Part shown: in pieces, positions 9,472-24,157 of the stretch
Position numbering within the stretch: position 1 is the first letter of the stretch
Layout: each line of letters opens with the position of its first letter
Assembly: GCA_965153355.1 (NCBI GenBank)
Contig: OZ231126.1
Span: 81,468,001-81,532,000 of the forward strand
Length of the DNA: 64,000 bases
Direction: 5' to 3'
Origin: Flaccisagitta enflata
Taxonomy: Eukaryota; Chaetognatha; Sagittoidea; Aphragmophora
Translations under genes and position numbers: made by a program
The notes under the pieces: generated by a model
Told to the model about the DNA's origin: nothing
Seen by the model: only the letters and a program-made list of their open reading frames with translations
Database searches by the model: none

Positions 9472-11754
9472 GGTAAATAACGAGAAAATTCACTAATCGC
9501 TGGAATACTGAGACGGATGATTATTTGATACAATATCCTGTTCATTGACCAGGATTCCGATTTCTTCAACAAAAAGTAATGCTTTAGATCTCCTTTTCAA
9601 AAATACTTTTTAAGTCGAGTGCACGGGACGCTATAACCTACTATGTTGGTCCGTCGGTAACACTTTGGTTTTTTTTCTGCATTTTTGAAGTTTTTTGCAT
9701 TACCGCTCCTGCCCAAATGCTTGGTTAGCCTTTTATATCACTGCCCCTGCCTACCCACATGCGACTTTGGTAGCCGTGTGTACGACCTTGTTTTCAAAAG
9801 ACACCCAGTATGTGTCAAACATAATATTGTTATGATATGATAAGATGTGATATGATATGATATGATATGATATGATATGATGTTATGATATTGTTCCACC
9901 TATCATGATACAAATACATGTAAGTATCGGGACGACCGGAAACATGAATCCAACAGCTCGAGCTGATTATTTTGTAAATCATCCTCTTATCGACCGATGT
10001 CGTCGTTGTGAAAACAGAGCTCACTGAGGAGATAAAAAGGATTCACAAAACATACAATTATTTTTTTTTGCCTTATTGCTCCTCGGTGACGCCGGGGAAT
10101 GTTCTTTTATCTTTTTTTCGTCTTTTTCTTTCCTTTTTAGTCGCGGACACGCAACTCTATGAGAGGCTTTGTCCGTCTGTCGGTCCGTCCGTTGGTCCAT
10201 TGGTCCGACCGTCAGCAAGAGTCGAAAAGTTGGAAGACGAGCGTTTTGAAAGCTTTTTTTGTATGTGTCTGTGTTGGAAAGGGGGTTGGGTGGGTCGTTG
10301 GCTGTCCCTGCCCACCCGTCCGCAACGATATTGTGACCCTGCGTCACTTGTTCATCTTTATTTGTAATCTTTTTGCTTCTTCTTGTTCTCTTTTTCATCT
10401 ATTTAGTGGCGTGCACACAATAACCCGCTATGTCGGTCTGTCGGTCAGTTGGTCCATCCATTCGTTACACTATTATTTTCAACATGCAGTCTTCAGTCAC
10501 GGACTAGCGACTCTATAAGAGCTTTGGCTGTGATGCTCCAGTCGATAAGTGTGAAGATGCTCATTTGAGATGTGGCTGTGATCTTGTGAAATACGGGTGT
10601 GAGTGTGTATGGCCAGTATGGGTGGTAGGAGTGGAAGGAGGGTTACGCCCCTACCCACCCGTCCGCGACGATATTGTAATCATGGGTTACTCGTTTTTAT
10701 GTCCGCCAGATCTCATATTCTCGATTAGCGTTACTACACTGGCCCTGTCCACCCACGCACGACCTGGATACTCCGGATATCCAGGTCCCGGGTATCATAT
10801 GTATCCGGCCTTGTTTTCTTACAAATGTACAACAATGTGAATCCTCGGCGCACGCCATCGGAATTCTTCGACGATGGCTTAAAGAAGAACAGAAAAAAAA
10901 CATTGCCAAAAAAGAAAAAGAGGTTGAAGCCATCCTCATTTTTTTTCTTTTGCTATTTTTTTCGTCTGTGCAGATGTCTACTATGTCACCACAATCCACA
11001 TCTGTGTTTGTATCGGTGACGTTCAAAATTTATCTGTGTTCTGTTGAGTGTGTTTTTTGCCATTTGTTTAGTGTTAAGTTTTCTACGCAACAGCGCGGCG
11101 CGGAGGTCTGTATGCACTGGATTCGGTGCAGTCGGTTGATTTTCGGTTTTCGGTTGATTTTCGGTTTTCGGTTTTTCGGTTTCGATTTACAGAAAAAAAG
11201 GAAAAAAAATTACAGAAAATTTTCGGTTGCACTAAAAAACATTTCATCACGGATTTTTCCCTTATTTTTCTGTTTCATCTTCTTCTTATCTCTCCTCCTT
11301 CCTAAGGCTAATCCTATCCATCTATCGGCAAACTCTCTCTCTTTCTCTCTCTCTGAAGCATATGAAAGAGAAACGGAAAACAATTGATTTTGGGGAAAGA
11401 TGAGGCAAAAATCTTCGGCCCGTTTCTTGCCAAAGCAGAACCGCCCGACGCCAGTTTGCGTTGCTGTTGTTGTTGTTGTTTTTTGTTGTTATTGTTGTTG
11501 TTGTTTCTATTTGTGCTGTTGTTATTATCATTGTTGTTGTTGTTTGTTGTATTTTTGTTGTTGTTAATAATGTTACCGTCGTTGTTGTTGCTGCTGCTAA
11601 TGTTTTTGTTGTTAATTTTGTTTTCAATTTCATGGTTGTCGTTACAGCTGTAGTCGATACCAAGTTTAGTCAATTTCAAGAAGATTTTCTTTTTTGGAGG
11701 TCGTTTAGTGGTTGAAGCTCGTTTTTAGCGTGGCCAAAGAAAAACAAGGCCGGA
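9472..11754. other. Intergenic stretch of degraded hairpin elements
   Basis: No gene seen. Contains a family-1 copy at 9611-9795 (plus; AGTCGAGTGCACGGGACG ... TACGACCTTGTTTT) and a (TGATA)n run at 9838-9885. A family-2 variant at 10137-10345 starts AGTCGCGGACACGCAACT. A family-1 copy at 10404-10816, interrupted by another family-2 variant near 10500-10690, ends GTATCCGGCCTTGTTTT. A (GTT)n-type array runs 11461-11620. The tract 11130-11190 repeats TTTTCGG. Confidence 0.65.
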
Positions 11755-11915
11755 TACGCGGCCAATACCAGTTGCGGACGGGTGGGCACGGGCGGAAATG
11801 CGCGTTTTCACACTTTCCAACTCGATCACTACGGACCAACGGACCAAAGGACGGACCAACGGACCAACGGACAGACAAAGCCTCTATGATAGAGTTGCGT
11901 GTCCGCAACTAAAAA
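11755..11915 (-). mobile_element. Hairpin element, family 2 (compact)
   Basis: A 161-bp copy: CAAGGCCGGATACGCGGCC, then the sub-terminal AGTTGCGGAC, GGGTGGGCACGGGC, a GGACCAAC tract, GCCTCTATGATAGAG, and a terminal stem-loop AGTTGCGTGTCCGCAACT followed by AAAAA. The last ten bases of the stem-loop (GTCCGCAACT) are the exact reverse complement of the sub-terminal motif. Close relatives lie at 24158-24329 and 32238-32386. Confidence 0.85.
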
Positions 11916-12237
11916 GACTCATGTAGTCTTGAGAATTTTTTTTCAAAAATGCGAATTGATGTGACGAGGCAACGACATCACCTTAACCAACTTATAAGCT
12001 TCGTAATAATACGCAAATGCCACAAATCAACGCCATAAATCCACGCCATTTTCTCAGCCATGAGCCACACAACAACGCAACAACTCCGCAGTGTGCATCT
12101 TCACGCCACAAATAAAAGCCATCATAAACTCCACAATCCATCCTCATCACGAACGTCATTGCAGAGGTGACGATTAAAAAAAGTTGAAGAAAAAAAGGTA
12201 AAGAAAACAAATGTTTTCTCATATATTCAAAAAGTGA

Positions 12238-12915
12238 TACACTTTTTTTTTTTATATAAGAACCTCGTTTATAAGCACGCCCAGCCTCAGATATTGGGAA
12301 AATTTAAGCACATGGCTAAGCACGCTCCAGGCTGAGATTTCCAATTCGAAAAAATTTTTGGTTGGAATTTCTAAAAATATGTCAATTTTTGAACATTTTG
12401 GTTGGAATTTCACAAAAAGCCAAAGGAAACTTAGATAGAATTTTAAATTAATTATAATATCAATTTCTTAGTATATTAAGGATTTTGATACTGATAGAAA
12501 TAATTGAACTTTTAATACTGTTTAAGAATATTATTGCTTAGATACTATTATCAATTAAGTCCACCGAGAAAAAATGATATGTCATGATATTAAATAACGT
12601 AAAAAATCTATATCTATATTAAATCAAGATACTAATCTTTTCCCATGGTTTACATGAAAATAAGATACTATATATTTTTTATACAAAATACATTCATGAT
12701 TGTATATAATACTATACTTTATTCTATACTTTACAATACTTAATGCTATACTGTTTTCTATTCCCTACTGTGTACTTTTTTTCTATACCGAAAAGGATAC
12801 TTACCGATAAATGGTAAGCACGCATTTAAGCACATTTTAGTCTCGAAAGTAAAATTTTGCTAAGCACGCTCAGCCTCAGCCGAAAAAAGAGCGTGCTTAT
12901 AAAAAAAAAAGTGTA
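12238..12915. mobile_element. TA-flanked MITE, copy B
   Basis: TA-CACTTTTTTTTTTTATA at the left and TATAAAAAAAAAAGTG-TA at the right, with AAGCACGC-type sub-terminal words repeated in both arms. Longer and more diverged than the copy at 1495. AT-rich, no coding capacity. Confidence 0.75.
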
Positions 12916-13484
12916 ATTTCTTTTTGAGTTCTTTTCCTCTCTATCACTTTTTCATTCGATTTTTCATTCGATTTTTCATTCGATTTTGTGTCATTACCTT
13001 TTTTTCTTTAATCACGGTCTTCGGAATTCATTAAGTCGCCTTTGACAAACTTGAACTCCCCTTCTCTCTTTATCTTTCCTCTTTCTCTTTCCCTTCCCCT
13101 CTCTCTATCTTTCCCTTCACCTCTCTCTTTCTTTCTCTTCCCCTTTCCCTTCCCGGATCCCCTCTGAATTTCTCACTCTCACTACGCACCCCTAAAACTA
13201 TTGTCTTATGTCTCGAGCTTTGATTGATCATACTGAAAACTTGCATTTAACTACCTAGCAATAACAGCTATTAGAATTTATAGCCTCGTACCACTAAGAA
13301 ATAGAATTGAGATCCGTTATTGCGAGGTTCCACTCGATGAAAGATAACCATTTATAATGAAGAAGCAATTCGCAATTGAAAAATCAAGGACAAGAAGACT
13401 AACGATGCGTTCTCTCTGGGTCAATCAATCGCTGAAACTATACCTAAATTGAATATAAATGACTCGAATGAGTAAATAGGAGAA

Positions 13485-13792
13485 CAAGGCCGGATACACG
13501 GCAAATAAGCAGTCGCTTGAAGGTGGGCAGGGGCAGTAATGAGGGTGGGCAGGGAGCTGTATTGTGACTGGGCAGGGGCCGTAGTGATCAACAAAGCCGG
13601 ATACACCGCTACCGAAGTCGCGTGCGGGTGGGCAGGGGCCATATTTGAGGTCACCAGACCATTTGAGCAGGAGCAGTGAGGTCGAAAAAATAAAATCATG
13701 AAAAAAAGTAAAGTGTGACCGACCAACCAACTGACCAACCGACCAACCGACGGACAAAGCGGGTTGTAGAGTCGCGTGCACGCAACTAAAAA
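13485..13792 (-). mobile_element. Hairpin element, family 1, full copy preceded by a partial copy
   Basis: Two CAAGGCC/CAAAGCCGGATACAC ends occur in tandem (13485 and 13592). The second runs through AGTCGCGTGCGGGTGGGC and GACCGACCAACCAACTGACC to the stem-loop AGTCGCGTGCACGCAACT + AAAAA. The first was apparently truncated by the second, or arose by internal duplication. A further stem-loop end of a different element lies at 13858-13900. Confidence 0.8.
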
Positions 13793-13899
13793 TCGCTTTT
13801 TCGGCCGATTTCGCATCATCAAAATTTTCGCGTTCCGGATCTTCCTTCCTTCGTAGGGACACAGCCTCTTATAGAGTCGCTTGGCAAGCGACTGAAAAG

Positions 13900-15300
<1,401 letters not shown>

Positions 15301-15886
15301 AAAGAATAATGAGAAAAAAAAAAGAGGAAAAATAAAGAGGAAAAAGAATAATGAGAAAAAAAAACAAAGAGAGAAAAAGAAACAAAAAACAATAAAAGAG
15401 AAAAAAGAATTAACTGATAGAGAAAGACATGCCAAAAAAACACTAACAAAGATTAAAAATCCTTTATGAATGTAATGCATATTCAAAGTTTGATCTTTAA
15501 CTATCAAAAAATATCCAGTTTCAATCTCTAAATCCTTAACTCATAGAAATATAGTTGGAAAACGTGAGCTAGAAAGATATTTTTTTCATTAACTTAAAAA
15601 AACTTAAGGTTTTCCTTAAAAAACTTTTTAAAAAACTCATTAGCAGATATTTACAAAAATCTTCCACGTATAAAAAACGCATTTGCAGATTTTAAGAATT
15701 ATGTCTGCAGAACGTGACGCCTTCATCCTTGTTGAAACCCCAAACTCTATGTTGGCAACTGATAGACGAACCAAGCCTTTTCTAGAGAATTGTGAATCCT
15801 TTTCAAATTGAGGTATAGTTTTGAGATGCGAGATTAAGTGCCGGGGGCCAAAAGGAAGACAAGGAGACAACAAAATGGAGAAATAA

Positions 15887-16155
15887 CAAGCCCGACCGGG
15901 CAAAGATGCGTCCGGGCCGTGTCTCTGCGTGTATTGATCATGTGACATGTATGGAGAGACAGATGGTCGAACATGTTGGTTGGTTGATCATTTGTTTCAG
16001 TATGGGATCTTGACGTGGCCAAAAACAGCCGAAAAACGCGTTTCTTGCACTTGCGTAACGGACATACGGACGGACCGACGGACCGACGGACGGACCGACG
16101 GACCGACGGACAGACCCTCTTATAGAGATGCGTTCCTGACGGACGCATCTAAAAA
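15887..16155 (-). mobile_element. Hairpin element, family 3
   Basis: CAAGCCCGACCGGGC (a GCCCG/CGGGC stem) and the sub-terminal AGATGCGTCC, then CACATGT and CGTTTCTTGCAC. A GGACCGAC tract follows, and the terminal stem-loop AGATGCGTT...CGGACGCATCT + AAAAAAA. The outer arm of the stem-loop is the reverse complement of the sub-terminal motif over about 10 bases. Relatives lie at 52416 and 61596 (plus strand) and truncated at 63462 and 63664. Confidence 0.85.
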
Positions 16156-16880
16156 AACGTTGGATGAGACAACCTTATAGAGATGCGTTCCTGACGGAAG
16201 AGGAAGAAAAAGAAAAAGAAAAAGAAAAAGAAGAAGAGACGAAGGAAATACAGTTGAATCCGCTCCAACGGATTTCAATGGACTAACAAAGTTCATCTGT
16301 CATAAGCGGAATTCTGTTATAGCCAACATGGTTGAAGGAATCAAGAATTAGTACCTGTTTTGGGCGGAATTCCGTTAAAAGCGGGTCCGTTGGAGTGGAG
16401 TTCAACTGTGCGTTGGATGAGATCACAAAAATGAAAGAAGAAGAAGGAAAAAATTTTGAATGTGGGAAAGAAAAGAAAACAAGAAGGAAAACATTTTTAC
16501 GGAGACACTTTACGACGCCTCGTTAAATTCGAAAAAAAGTGACGAAAAAGAAGAAAATAAGAATGAAGAAAAAAAAAACGCAGGAAAAGAAAAATGTGGA
16601 AAAGAAGACTTAATGATACGATCATCTAAGAAGATACCCGTCATTTGGGACCCTATTTATAAAAAAGTGCTGTTATGTTCTGACTACAGAACAGTCGCAT
16701 ATAAGCAGAAATTAGTGAATTGTTGCACAATTAGAAAAAAGTCGAATAATGTAATTCGGCTCTTTGAAATGTAGGGTAGGAATAAAGTTTCTCATTTTGA
16801 TTTGGGGCAATATGGGAAAGTTGGGCCATTTCCCGGGTGGGAGTATACATTTTATAATAACGCTAAGAAAGAGCCAATCT

Positions 16881-17085
16881 TTTTAGTCGCGTGCACGCGA
16901 CTCTACACCCCACTTTGTCCATCCGTCCGTCCGTTGGTCGGTCGGTCTGACTGTCTGTCGGTCCGTCACACTTATACTTTTTTTATCAATCTTATTTCCT
17001 TAAATCATTTGAGAGTATACCAGGTCATTCTTATTTAAGTCATTCTGTAAGTCTCGCACGCGACTTATAAGTGTTGGCCTCGTTC
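16881..17085 (+). mobile_element. Hairpin element, family 1 (variant right end)
   Basis: Starts TTTTTAGTCGCGTGCACGCG and carries CCGTCCGTTGGTCGG repeats. It ends AAGTCTCGCACGCGACTTAT followed by AAGTGTTGGCCTCGTT. This right end is shared with the long array-bearing elements at 24946 and 39237. Confidence 0.8.
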
Positions 17086-18493
17086 TTTCAAATGGTGCCA
17101 TCCAGATGGACCTGCCACTAATAGATATCCGCCTATAATGGATGCAAATTCACAGTCTCTTCAACTTTTTTTTTGTTTTTTGTTTGTTTGTTTTTTTTGC
17201 AATTGAAAAATGGTTCGTTGTTCCGTCGGTCACAGCGCTTACACGTAGGCCTTGTTTGCAGACAGAATAGAGATTGACCTTGATCCGGAATCTAAGTCCT
17301 TGTGAATTTTCCGATTCCTCTTTTAAATGCGGCTGGTCCGAAGATAGTAACAGCATGATCTCTAGCTTGAACTAATCTGCTTAAATTTGGTCCTGAAAGA
17401 TACCTTGGCGTATGCACATAACTCTGTGTACATCTCATTTACCAACATTTTGAACTTCTTAGGAGCCCCTAAGGGCCCCCCCAAAAAAAACCTTAATGAG
17501 GATTTTTTTTTAAAGTGGGGTGCAATCAATAGGTAATTGTTTGATTCCCCTAGATACAAAATCTTGTATTTTCATTTTTTTTTTTCAAAAAACTAAGAAA
17601 ATTTTTGTGTCGCGCATGGGGGACTTAAAAAAAATACAAAATATTTTTTTGAAAAATGGTTTTCAAAAAAAGAGGTGCAATCAACAGGAAATTGTTTGAT
17701 TCGCCTAGATCCAAAATCCTGTAACCTTACTTTTTTGAGAAAAAAAACTTGAAATTCACTGTCGGCCATATCGTAAAAGAAAGTTTAAAGATTCTCCTGG
17801 AATTTTTTCAGCTTGATATGGTTCAAACAAATGCTCATAACTTCTAAAGTATTTGAGCCAGAACCTTGAAATTTGAAACATGCAATATTGAAAGTGCTGA
17901 GCAGGTCCATGCAAAAAATTGAGCTACTGACTGACCTAGGAGAATTTTCGAGTCTAGACAGAAAATCCCTAGATTATAGAATCGACTTAAAGATTGCCCA
18001 AAGCCCCCAAACAGAGAGAAAAAAATATGAAGATTAAAAAGAAGTTGGAAGTTTCCGTCGCGAGTAGTTGAAAACAAAACAATGAATCAGCTCGCCAAAA
18101 ATTTTGATGTCGAAAGCGCAATTCTTACCAAATTTCGACGCAAGCGAACGATGTTCCTCTTCGTTAAAGACATCCCAAAAATGATTTCAATGAACGAAAA
18201 AAAAACATTGAAGACAAATATAGACTAAAGTTTTTTTCAAAGAAAGATTTTAGTTTATCATCTGTACAACGCGTTTTTTTATTGTTCATTCGCACAGTAG
18301 AACCTTGCACGTAGCAATAAATACAGTTATATCACGGGTTGACAAGAAGCAAACAGTAACAAAGCCGGACACACGCTGTATCTGTGATTGGGCTTTATCA
18401 ATTTCATCTTTTATGTTCTTACTTATTTGTACGATGTCATTGATTGCTTTTTTTTAATAAAATTCACGGGGATGATCCATTTTCATTTGCGAA
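17086..18493. other. Intergenic stretch without gene
   Basis: AT-rich sequence. A ~70-bp word ('GGTGCAATCAATAGGTAATT', 'GATTCCCCTAGATACAAAAT') at about 17,515-17,580 recurs at 17,672-17,725, so part of it is an old local duplication. No open frame with domain support. Confidence 0.5.
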
Positions 18494-18969
18494 CAAGGCC
18501 GGATACACGGGCCAAGACGGTGCGCCGGGCGTTATCAATTCTTAGACCTATCCCTAGCTCCATCAGACCTATCCCTAGCTCCATCACACCTATCCTGAGC
18601 TCAAGCAGATCTATCTGACCTATCACCAACTCTATCAGAAATATCCCGAGCTCTATCAGACCTATTCCTAGCTCTATCAGACCTATTCTGAGCTCTATCA
18701 GACCTTTGCCGAGCTCTATCAGACCTTTGCCGAGCACTATCAGACCTATCCCCAGCTCTACTAGACCTGTCCGACATATCACCAGCTCTATCAGACCAAA
18801 CTGAAGCTGATTATTTTGGCGAATGAAATGACGAGTATCATCAATGATGAACGAAATGAGCTTTAATTGATTTCAAACATTTTTAGCGATTTTTCATTCG
18901 AGCGTGACGGACGGACGGATGGACGGACAGACAGAGCCTCTTACAGAGGTGCTATGGCGCACCGAAAAA
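18494..18969 (-). mobile_element. Hairpin element, family 4, complete, with 21-bp minisatellite
   Basis: CAAGGCCGGATACACGGGCC and sub-terminal GGTGCGCC, then about eleven imperfect 21-bp units (AGCTCTATCAGACCTATC...; 18540-18795). These are followed by CGAGCGTGACGGACGGACGG and the terminal stem-loop AGAGGTGCTATGGCGCACC + AAAAA. The final GGCGCACC is the exact reverse complement of the sub-terminal motif. A second family-4 end follows at 19014-19125. Confidence 0.85.
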
Positions 18970-19367
18970 TCATCATATCATATTGCTGAATCATTTCCAG
19001 TGATTTTTGCTCCTTTCAGAGATTTTCAACTCGAGCGTGACCGACCAACCAACCGACCGACCGACAGACCGACCGACCAACCGACAGACAGCTAGTTACA
19101 GAGGTGCTAAGGCGCACCTAAAAAAAGCAGAAACATTTGGAAGAGCTTTTTTTTCGATTTCCGAAAGTTTTTTGTTAGGCGGCAACCAATGGTACTTCGA
19201 CGGCGACGATGACGATAATGAAGACGATGATGATAACGAAGGAGGTCGACGAGGGCGACAGGGGACTCGACGTGGAATCCTAGCGTGCAGAATTCTGAGA
19301 CAAAATTACCTTTCTGTCTCATTCATTCTTTCTTCTGACTTATCTATCTTTCTGACTTTCTCTGTAT

Positions 19368-19645
<278 letters not shown>

Positions 19646-19897
19646 AAGAAAAGCAATACCATTCGAATTATTTCATTCATTTTGTTTAACGAATCATCAG
19701 GAAATGGTAGGAGTTGTAGACAGTTTTCAAAATTGAAATTGCGAATGATTTAGAATTAGATGTCATCCCGACCAAGAAAATTCAGAAATCTAGATAGAAT
19801 TGAAATAAGACGTTCTACAAGCTTAAGCAAAAGGAGGGGGGAATACGATTGATTCAAAATGGTGTTAAAAATAAGTATCGTCGTAGATAGTTAAAAT

Positions 19898-20000
<103 letters not shown>

Positions 20001-20314
20001 GGACAGACAGACAGATAGAGAGACAGAGGGACTGAAAGCATCAAGAACGAGAAGGAAAGACAGACAACAATAGGCAACAAGAAAATTACAGATGACGTTT
20101 TTTTTTTCAGTAAACAAAAGGAATTGATAACAACAAGAACAGCAACTATTCAACGTCATCAACAACAAAAAAAATTAAACCAAAAACAAAAAAAAACGCC
20201 CCCTCTAAAAAAAAACAACAAGAAAACATCACGATACAATACATTATCTAGATGAACACGAGTTTTTGATAAAACCTCACAAAGCGAAAGAAAAAAAAAA
20301 GAAAAAAAAGACAC

Positions 20315-21765
20315 CTACATGTAGGCCTTAATTTCTTTTCTCAAAATGCCCTGCCAGGAAAGTCTTTGACCATCCTCTCCGGCGGGTGACGGGGCTCTCA
20401 AGTCGACAATCTGCTCCCTGATCACCGGCAACGCCGATCCCATCGCCGCCGCCGACGACGACGCCACCGCAGCGGAACCGGAGGCGGCTCTCGGGGATTC
20501 TCCAGCGCCGGGGACTCCTCCGCCATTTTTATCCGATCGATCGACGACCCACTCCAGATGCGGCACCAAATCGGCCAACTGCTCGGCCAATCCGAATTTG
20601 CGGCAGTCGACGAGGGCGTCGAATAACACGCGCGTTTTGTTGCGATGCACTGGTTGACGCGCCGCCCACGTGACCAAGACATCGAAGAGAATGTCCCGCG
20701 GTTTCATGTGTCGTTTCTCGATCAGCGCCACGGTTGGCGTTGGCAAGTCCAAGCGCGTCGCCAACATACGCCAATCGGCGCCCACGAAAATGGCGACGTC
20801 CTTGAGAAGGTCCAAAGTCGTCGGATCGTCAGCGGTCGGGATCAATTCCACGCGCGGTCGCCGCGTCAGCCGCTGATTCTTCCGCTGCTGCGGATTATGA
20901 CGCGGCGGATTTTCCGGCTTCTGCTGCTGCGTCTGCTGACCCACTCCAGCGGCGGCTTTGGGGATTCCCACCGGGACTTTGCCGATGATTTCTTCCGTCG
21001 ATTCTTCGTTGCCGGAAACAAATTTCTTCGTCGGCGTTTTCTTGTTGATGGAAATGACTCCTTTGTAATCTTCGTATTCCTTTTGTAAGAATGGATCCAC
21101 AATTTCCAAGTCAAATTCTTTGGTGCCGTTGAAGTTATTGAAAAAGGCGATTTCGTTGTCGGATTTTGATGTTGTCGGCGATGATTGATGGACGCCTTCG
21201 GTGTCGCTGGACGATCCTCTCGACGACGCGGTCGAGGCTGATGCGCTTTTGACCCGCACGTTGCTGCCGAAAGACGCCGTCAGCACGTCGCCTTCTTTGA
21301 GGAAGACTCCGTCGGCGAGGGCTCCCGACGAGGCGTTGGGGAGAGTCGCGGTGAAGCCGCGTTTGGCCATTCCGTTGACGGCCTGTTGGGCCCTTTTCCC
21401 ATTGACGACGCTGACGAGGACTTTGTCCGGATGTTGCTGATGTTGACGGACGAGGATTTTGGCGGATTTTCGATAGCAAAGCTTTTCCAAGTGGACGAAC
21501 GATTCGAGAATCTCTTCGATGGATGAGGATGGATGCGCGCGAATGACAGCCAACTTTTTGACGACGAACGGTTGCAGGCCCCGGACGATGACGGTTCCGG
21601 TTTTGGAGGAATACTCGACTTTAGCGCCAACGCTGTTGATCATTCCGTAATTGTTATTGTTGTTGGCCCAGTTGTTGGTCCATTTGCCTGGGGAAGTGGC
21701 CGTGGTAGCCAGGATGTGGAACGTCTCGTCGGAATATTGCCCCCCATCGCCATCTTCCAGTGATC
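20315..21765 (-). CDS. Death-domain protein, exon 4 (terminal exon with death domain)
   Basis: Last exon of a four-exon gene; 1451 nt, entered in phase 1 after AATAAAG|GATCAC, with a TAG stop at 20317-20315. It encodes residues 731-1213. Residues 1048-1131 form a death domain: LDLLKDVAIFVGADWRMLAT, then RLDLPTPTVALIEKRHMKPR, DILFDVLVTWAARQPV and VLFDALVDCRKFGLAEQLAD. The core tryptophan (about 1062), the second Trp of helix 4 and the six-helix spacing are all visible. Upstream are a compact region (EYSSKTGTVIVRGLQPFVVK, about 780-800) and a Gln/Pro/Arg-rich linker. Death domains mediate homotypic assembly of signalling complexes. The first ATG of the frame is internal (residue 772); I prefer the spliced model because three intron phases agree. 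Family not recognised. No AATAAA was seen close downstream. Confidence 0.8.
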
Positions 21766-22131
21766 CTTTATTGTTGGGGGGGAATAGGATAAATGATATA
21801 GTATTAAATCAGGGGCCTGTAGAGGCCTATACACCCTATACAAATTATAGGGGCCCGGGCCTCAGGGGAGCCCGGAGGGCCCTTTCAATTGTCTTAGAAA
21901 TAAAAAGGAAAAAAAAGGGTAAAGAGGAAAAAAAAAAGAAAAAAAAAGTTTTGGCGCCAATGTAAACCAAGACCCTTCAAGGAAAAGTTTGCAAAATCAG
22001 GCCCTAATGATAACTTCTTTTCTATTTTTGTTACATATCAAAGTACTTAGCTCAACACTTGGATTTTCTTCTCCAAACAGAATATTTAGAGACTGAAAAG
22101 TAATCTACAAAAAAAACAATGTGCTACATGC

Positions 22132-22704
22132 AGCTCACCGTGCTGTCTAGCTGTGATACGTAGGAAAAAATGACACAGCATGGCGACCTATTCTGGAGTG
22201 TTATATACACCTAGACGGATGTCCCCATGCGTGAGATCAAAAATTCTGTTTGGATTTTGACGAGAAAACGCCGTTAAAAGCCTTAGAATGCCATAAAATG
22301 GGCATTTTTCAACAATTTTTGTATATAAAGAGCTAAAGAATTGCCAATCTAGTCAGGCAATGGCCAAACATTAATGATAAGGCACTGATACACGATCAAG
22401 CAAAAATTTGGGTCATGCCATAATCAACTGGTATCATTTTTTGCCATTATATGCTGTCAAGATGGCATTTTTAAGCATTTTTGGGTGTGACTCACTCGTA
22501 GAGCACAACAGTAACTTGAAAACTGCCAGAAAAAGTGTATAAGAGCCTAAAACAAATGAATTATAAAGTTTCTCAACAGTGTTGCAATATTGTCCTGTAC
22601 CGTAAAAGGTTGTAAAATGCCGTTAGGACAGCATTTTTTTTGGTATTTAGGCCCATGCAACTCCTCTGCTTGTGTTGCATTTACTTGAGCATCTGTGTGC
22701 GTGC

Positions 22705-22795
<91 letters not shown>

Positions 22796-22949
22796 CGTGT
22801 GTGTGTTAGGAGATTTGCTCGTGAATGCTTCATTTTGATCGAGAGCTCCGTACTACTATCAAACACGACTTGTTTCTAATTCTGGTTTTGAAACTTAGTT
22901 AACTCAGCAAAGTATTATTTTGCATAAGTAGCTAAACACAGACAGACAG

Positions 22950-23000
<51 letters not shown>

Positions 23001-23073
23001 CACACACACACAAGCACGCACGCGAGCACGCACGCGCACACGCACACGCAAGCACACACACACAGAAACACAT

Positions 23074-23119
<46 letters not shown>

Positions 23120-23870
23120 ACACACACGTAGAGATGATATTGACCTAACTGTCTCAATTACTACCCTCAAAAGTGTCAGATATCCCATTTTTACGGCATT
23201 TTCTGGCCTTCCAATATCATTTTTACAACTAAAAATTGTTTTGAATCGCTTAAAATATCTGGATGAATGTATTTTAGCACCAACTCATCATGGTTTTACT
23301 GATTTCTGACCAGCAGAGCAGTTGCACGAGTGATTATGCTGTGAAAAAAAGCTTAAAATGTCATTTTAACGGCATTTAACGACTTTTTACGGGATATTGA
23401 TGAGGCCACATTGCAACGCTGTGTTGAGAAACTTTGATACATGTTTGTCTTAGCACCTAATACCCTTTTTCTGGCATTTTTGAAGCTACTGTCCTGCGAT
23501 AAAAGAGAGTAACTTCCAAAAAATGCTTGAAAATGCCAGTTTGACGGCATTTTACGGCTTAAAATGATATCAAATGATGGCTGCTTGGCCTGAATTTTTG
23601 CGTGATTGTGTCTCAGTGCCATATCAATAATGTTTGACCATTTCCTGACTAGCTTGGCTACTTTCTAGCTCAATATACTAAAAAAAACGGTGAAAAATGC
23701 CCATTTTACGGCATTTTACGGCTTTTAACGGCGTTTTCTCGTAAAAATCCAAACAGAATTTTTGGTCTCACGCATGGGGACATCCGTCTAGTTGTATATA
23801 ACACTCCAGAATAGGTGGCAATGCTGTGTCATTTTTTCCTACCTATCACAGCTAGGCAGCACGGTGAGCT
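22132..23870. mobile_element. Foldback element with mirrored GT and CA arrays (intron 3 of the death-domain gene)
   Basis: The left terminus AGCTCACCGTGCTGTCTAGC returns inverted at the right end, as GCTAGGCAGCACGGTGAGCT. Sub-terminal words (GACGGATGTCCCCATGCGTG, CGAGAAAACGCCGTTAAAAG) are also mirrored. The interior is built from 'ACGGCATTTTACGGC' motifs in both arms. The left arm has (GT)n at 22710-22806 and the right arm (CA)n at 22952-23127. Total about 1.74 kb, no coding capacity. No clean target duplication was seen. Confidence 0.8.
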
Positions 23871-24157
23871 AGCAGTTGCGCCACAACTAGGGGGGACCCG
23901 GATTTTAGGATGTATAGGGGCCCGAAATTTCTCTGCTGGCCCCCGGTATATAAAATATGAAGTAAAGATCAACTTAGCAAAAAAGAAAAAAATAATAGTA
24001 AGTAAGGATAGAGTGCTACAAGGTTAACCAAAATTGACAATTTTTTCCACAGTAATTTCAAACAACGCGCAAGGCAAAAAATAGCCCCTCTGGTCACTGC
24101 ACTGCTGGCACAGTATTTTGAGTATATATATATATATGAAAACAAGACACAAATGAA

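Noticed and set aside
16200-16780. Lys/Glu-rich plus-strand frames
   Set aside because: Purine-rich low-complexity sequence with no domain and no splice signals.
21280-21643. ATG at 21643 as the start of a single-exon death-domain gene
   Set aside because: The frame is open upstream to an acceptor at 21766, and three consecutive intron phases match the upstream exons, so a spliced start at 34395 is preferred.
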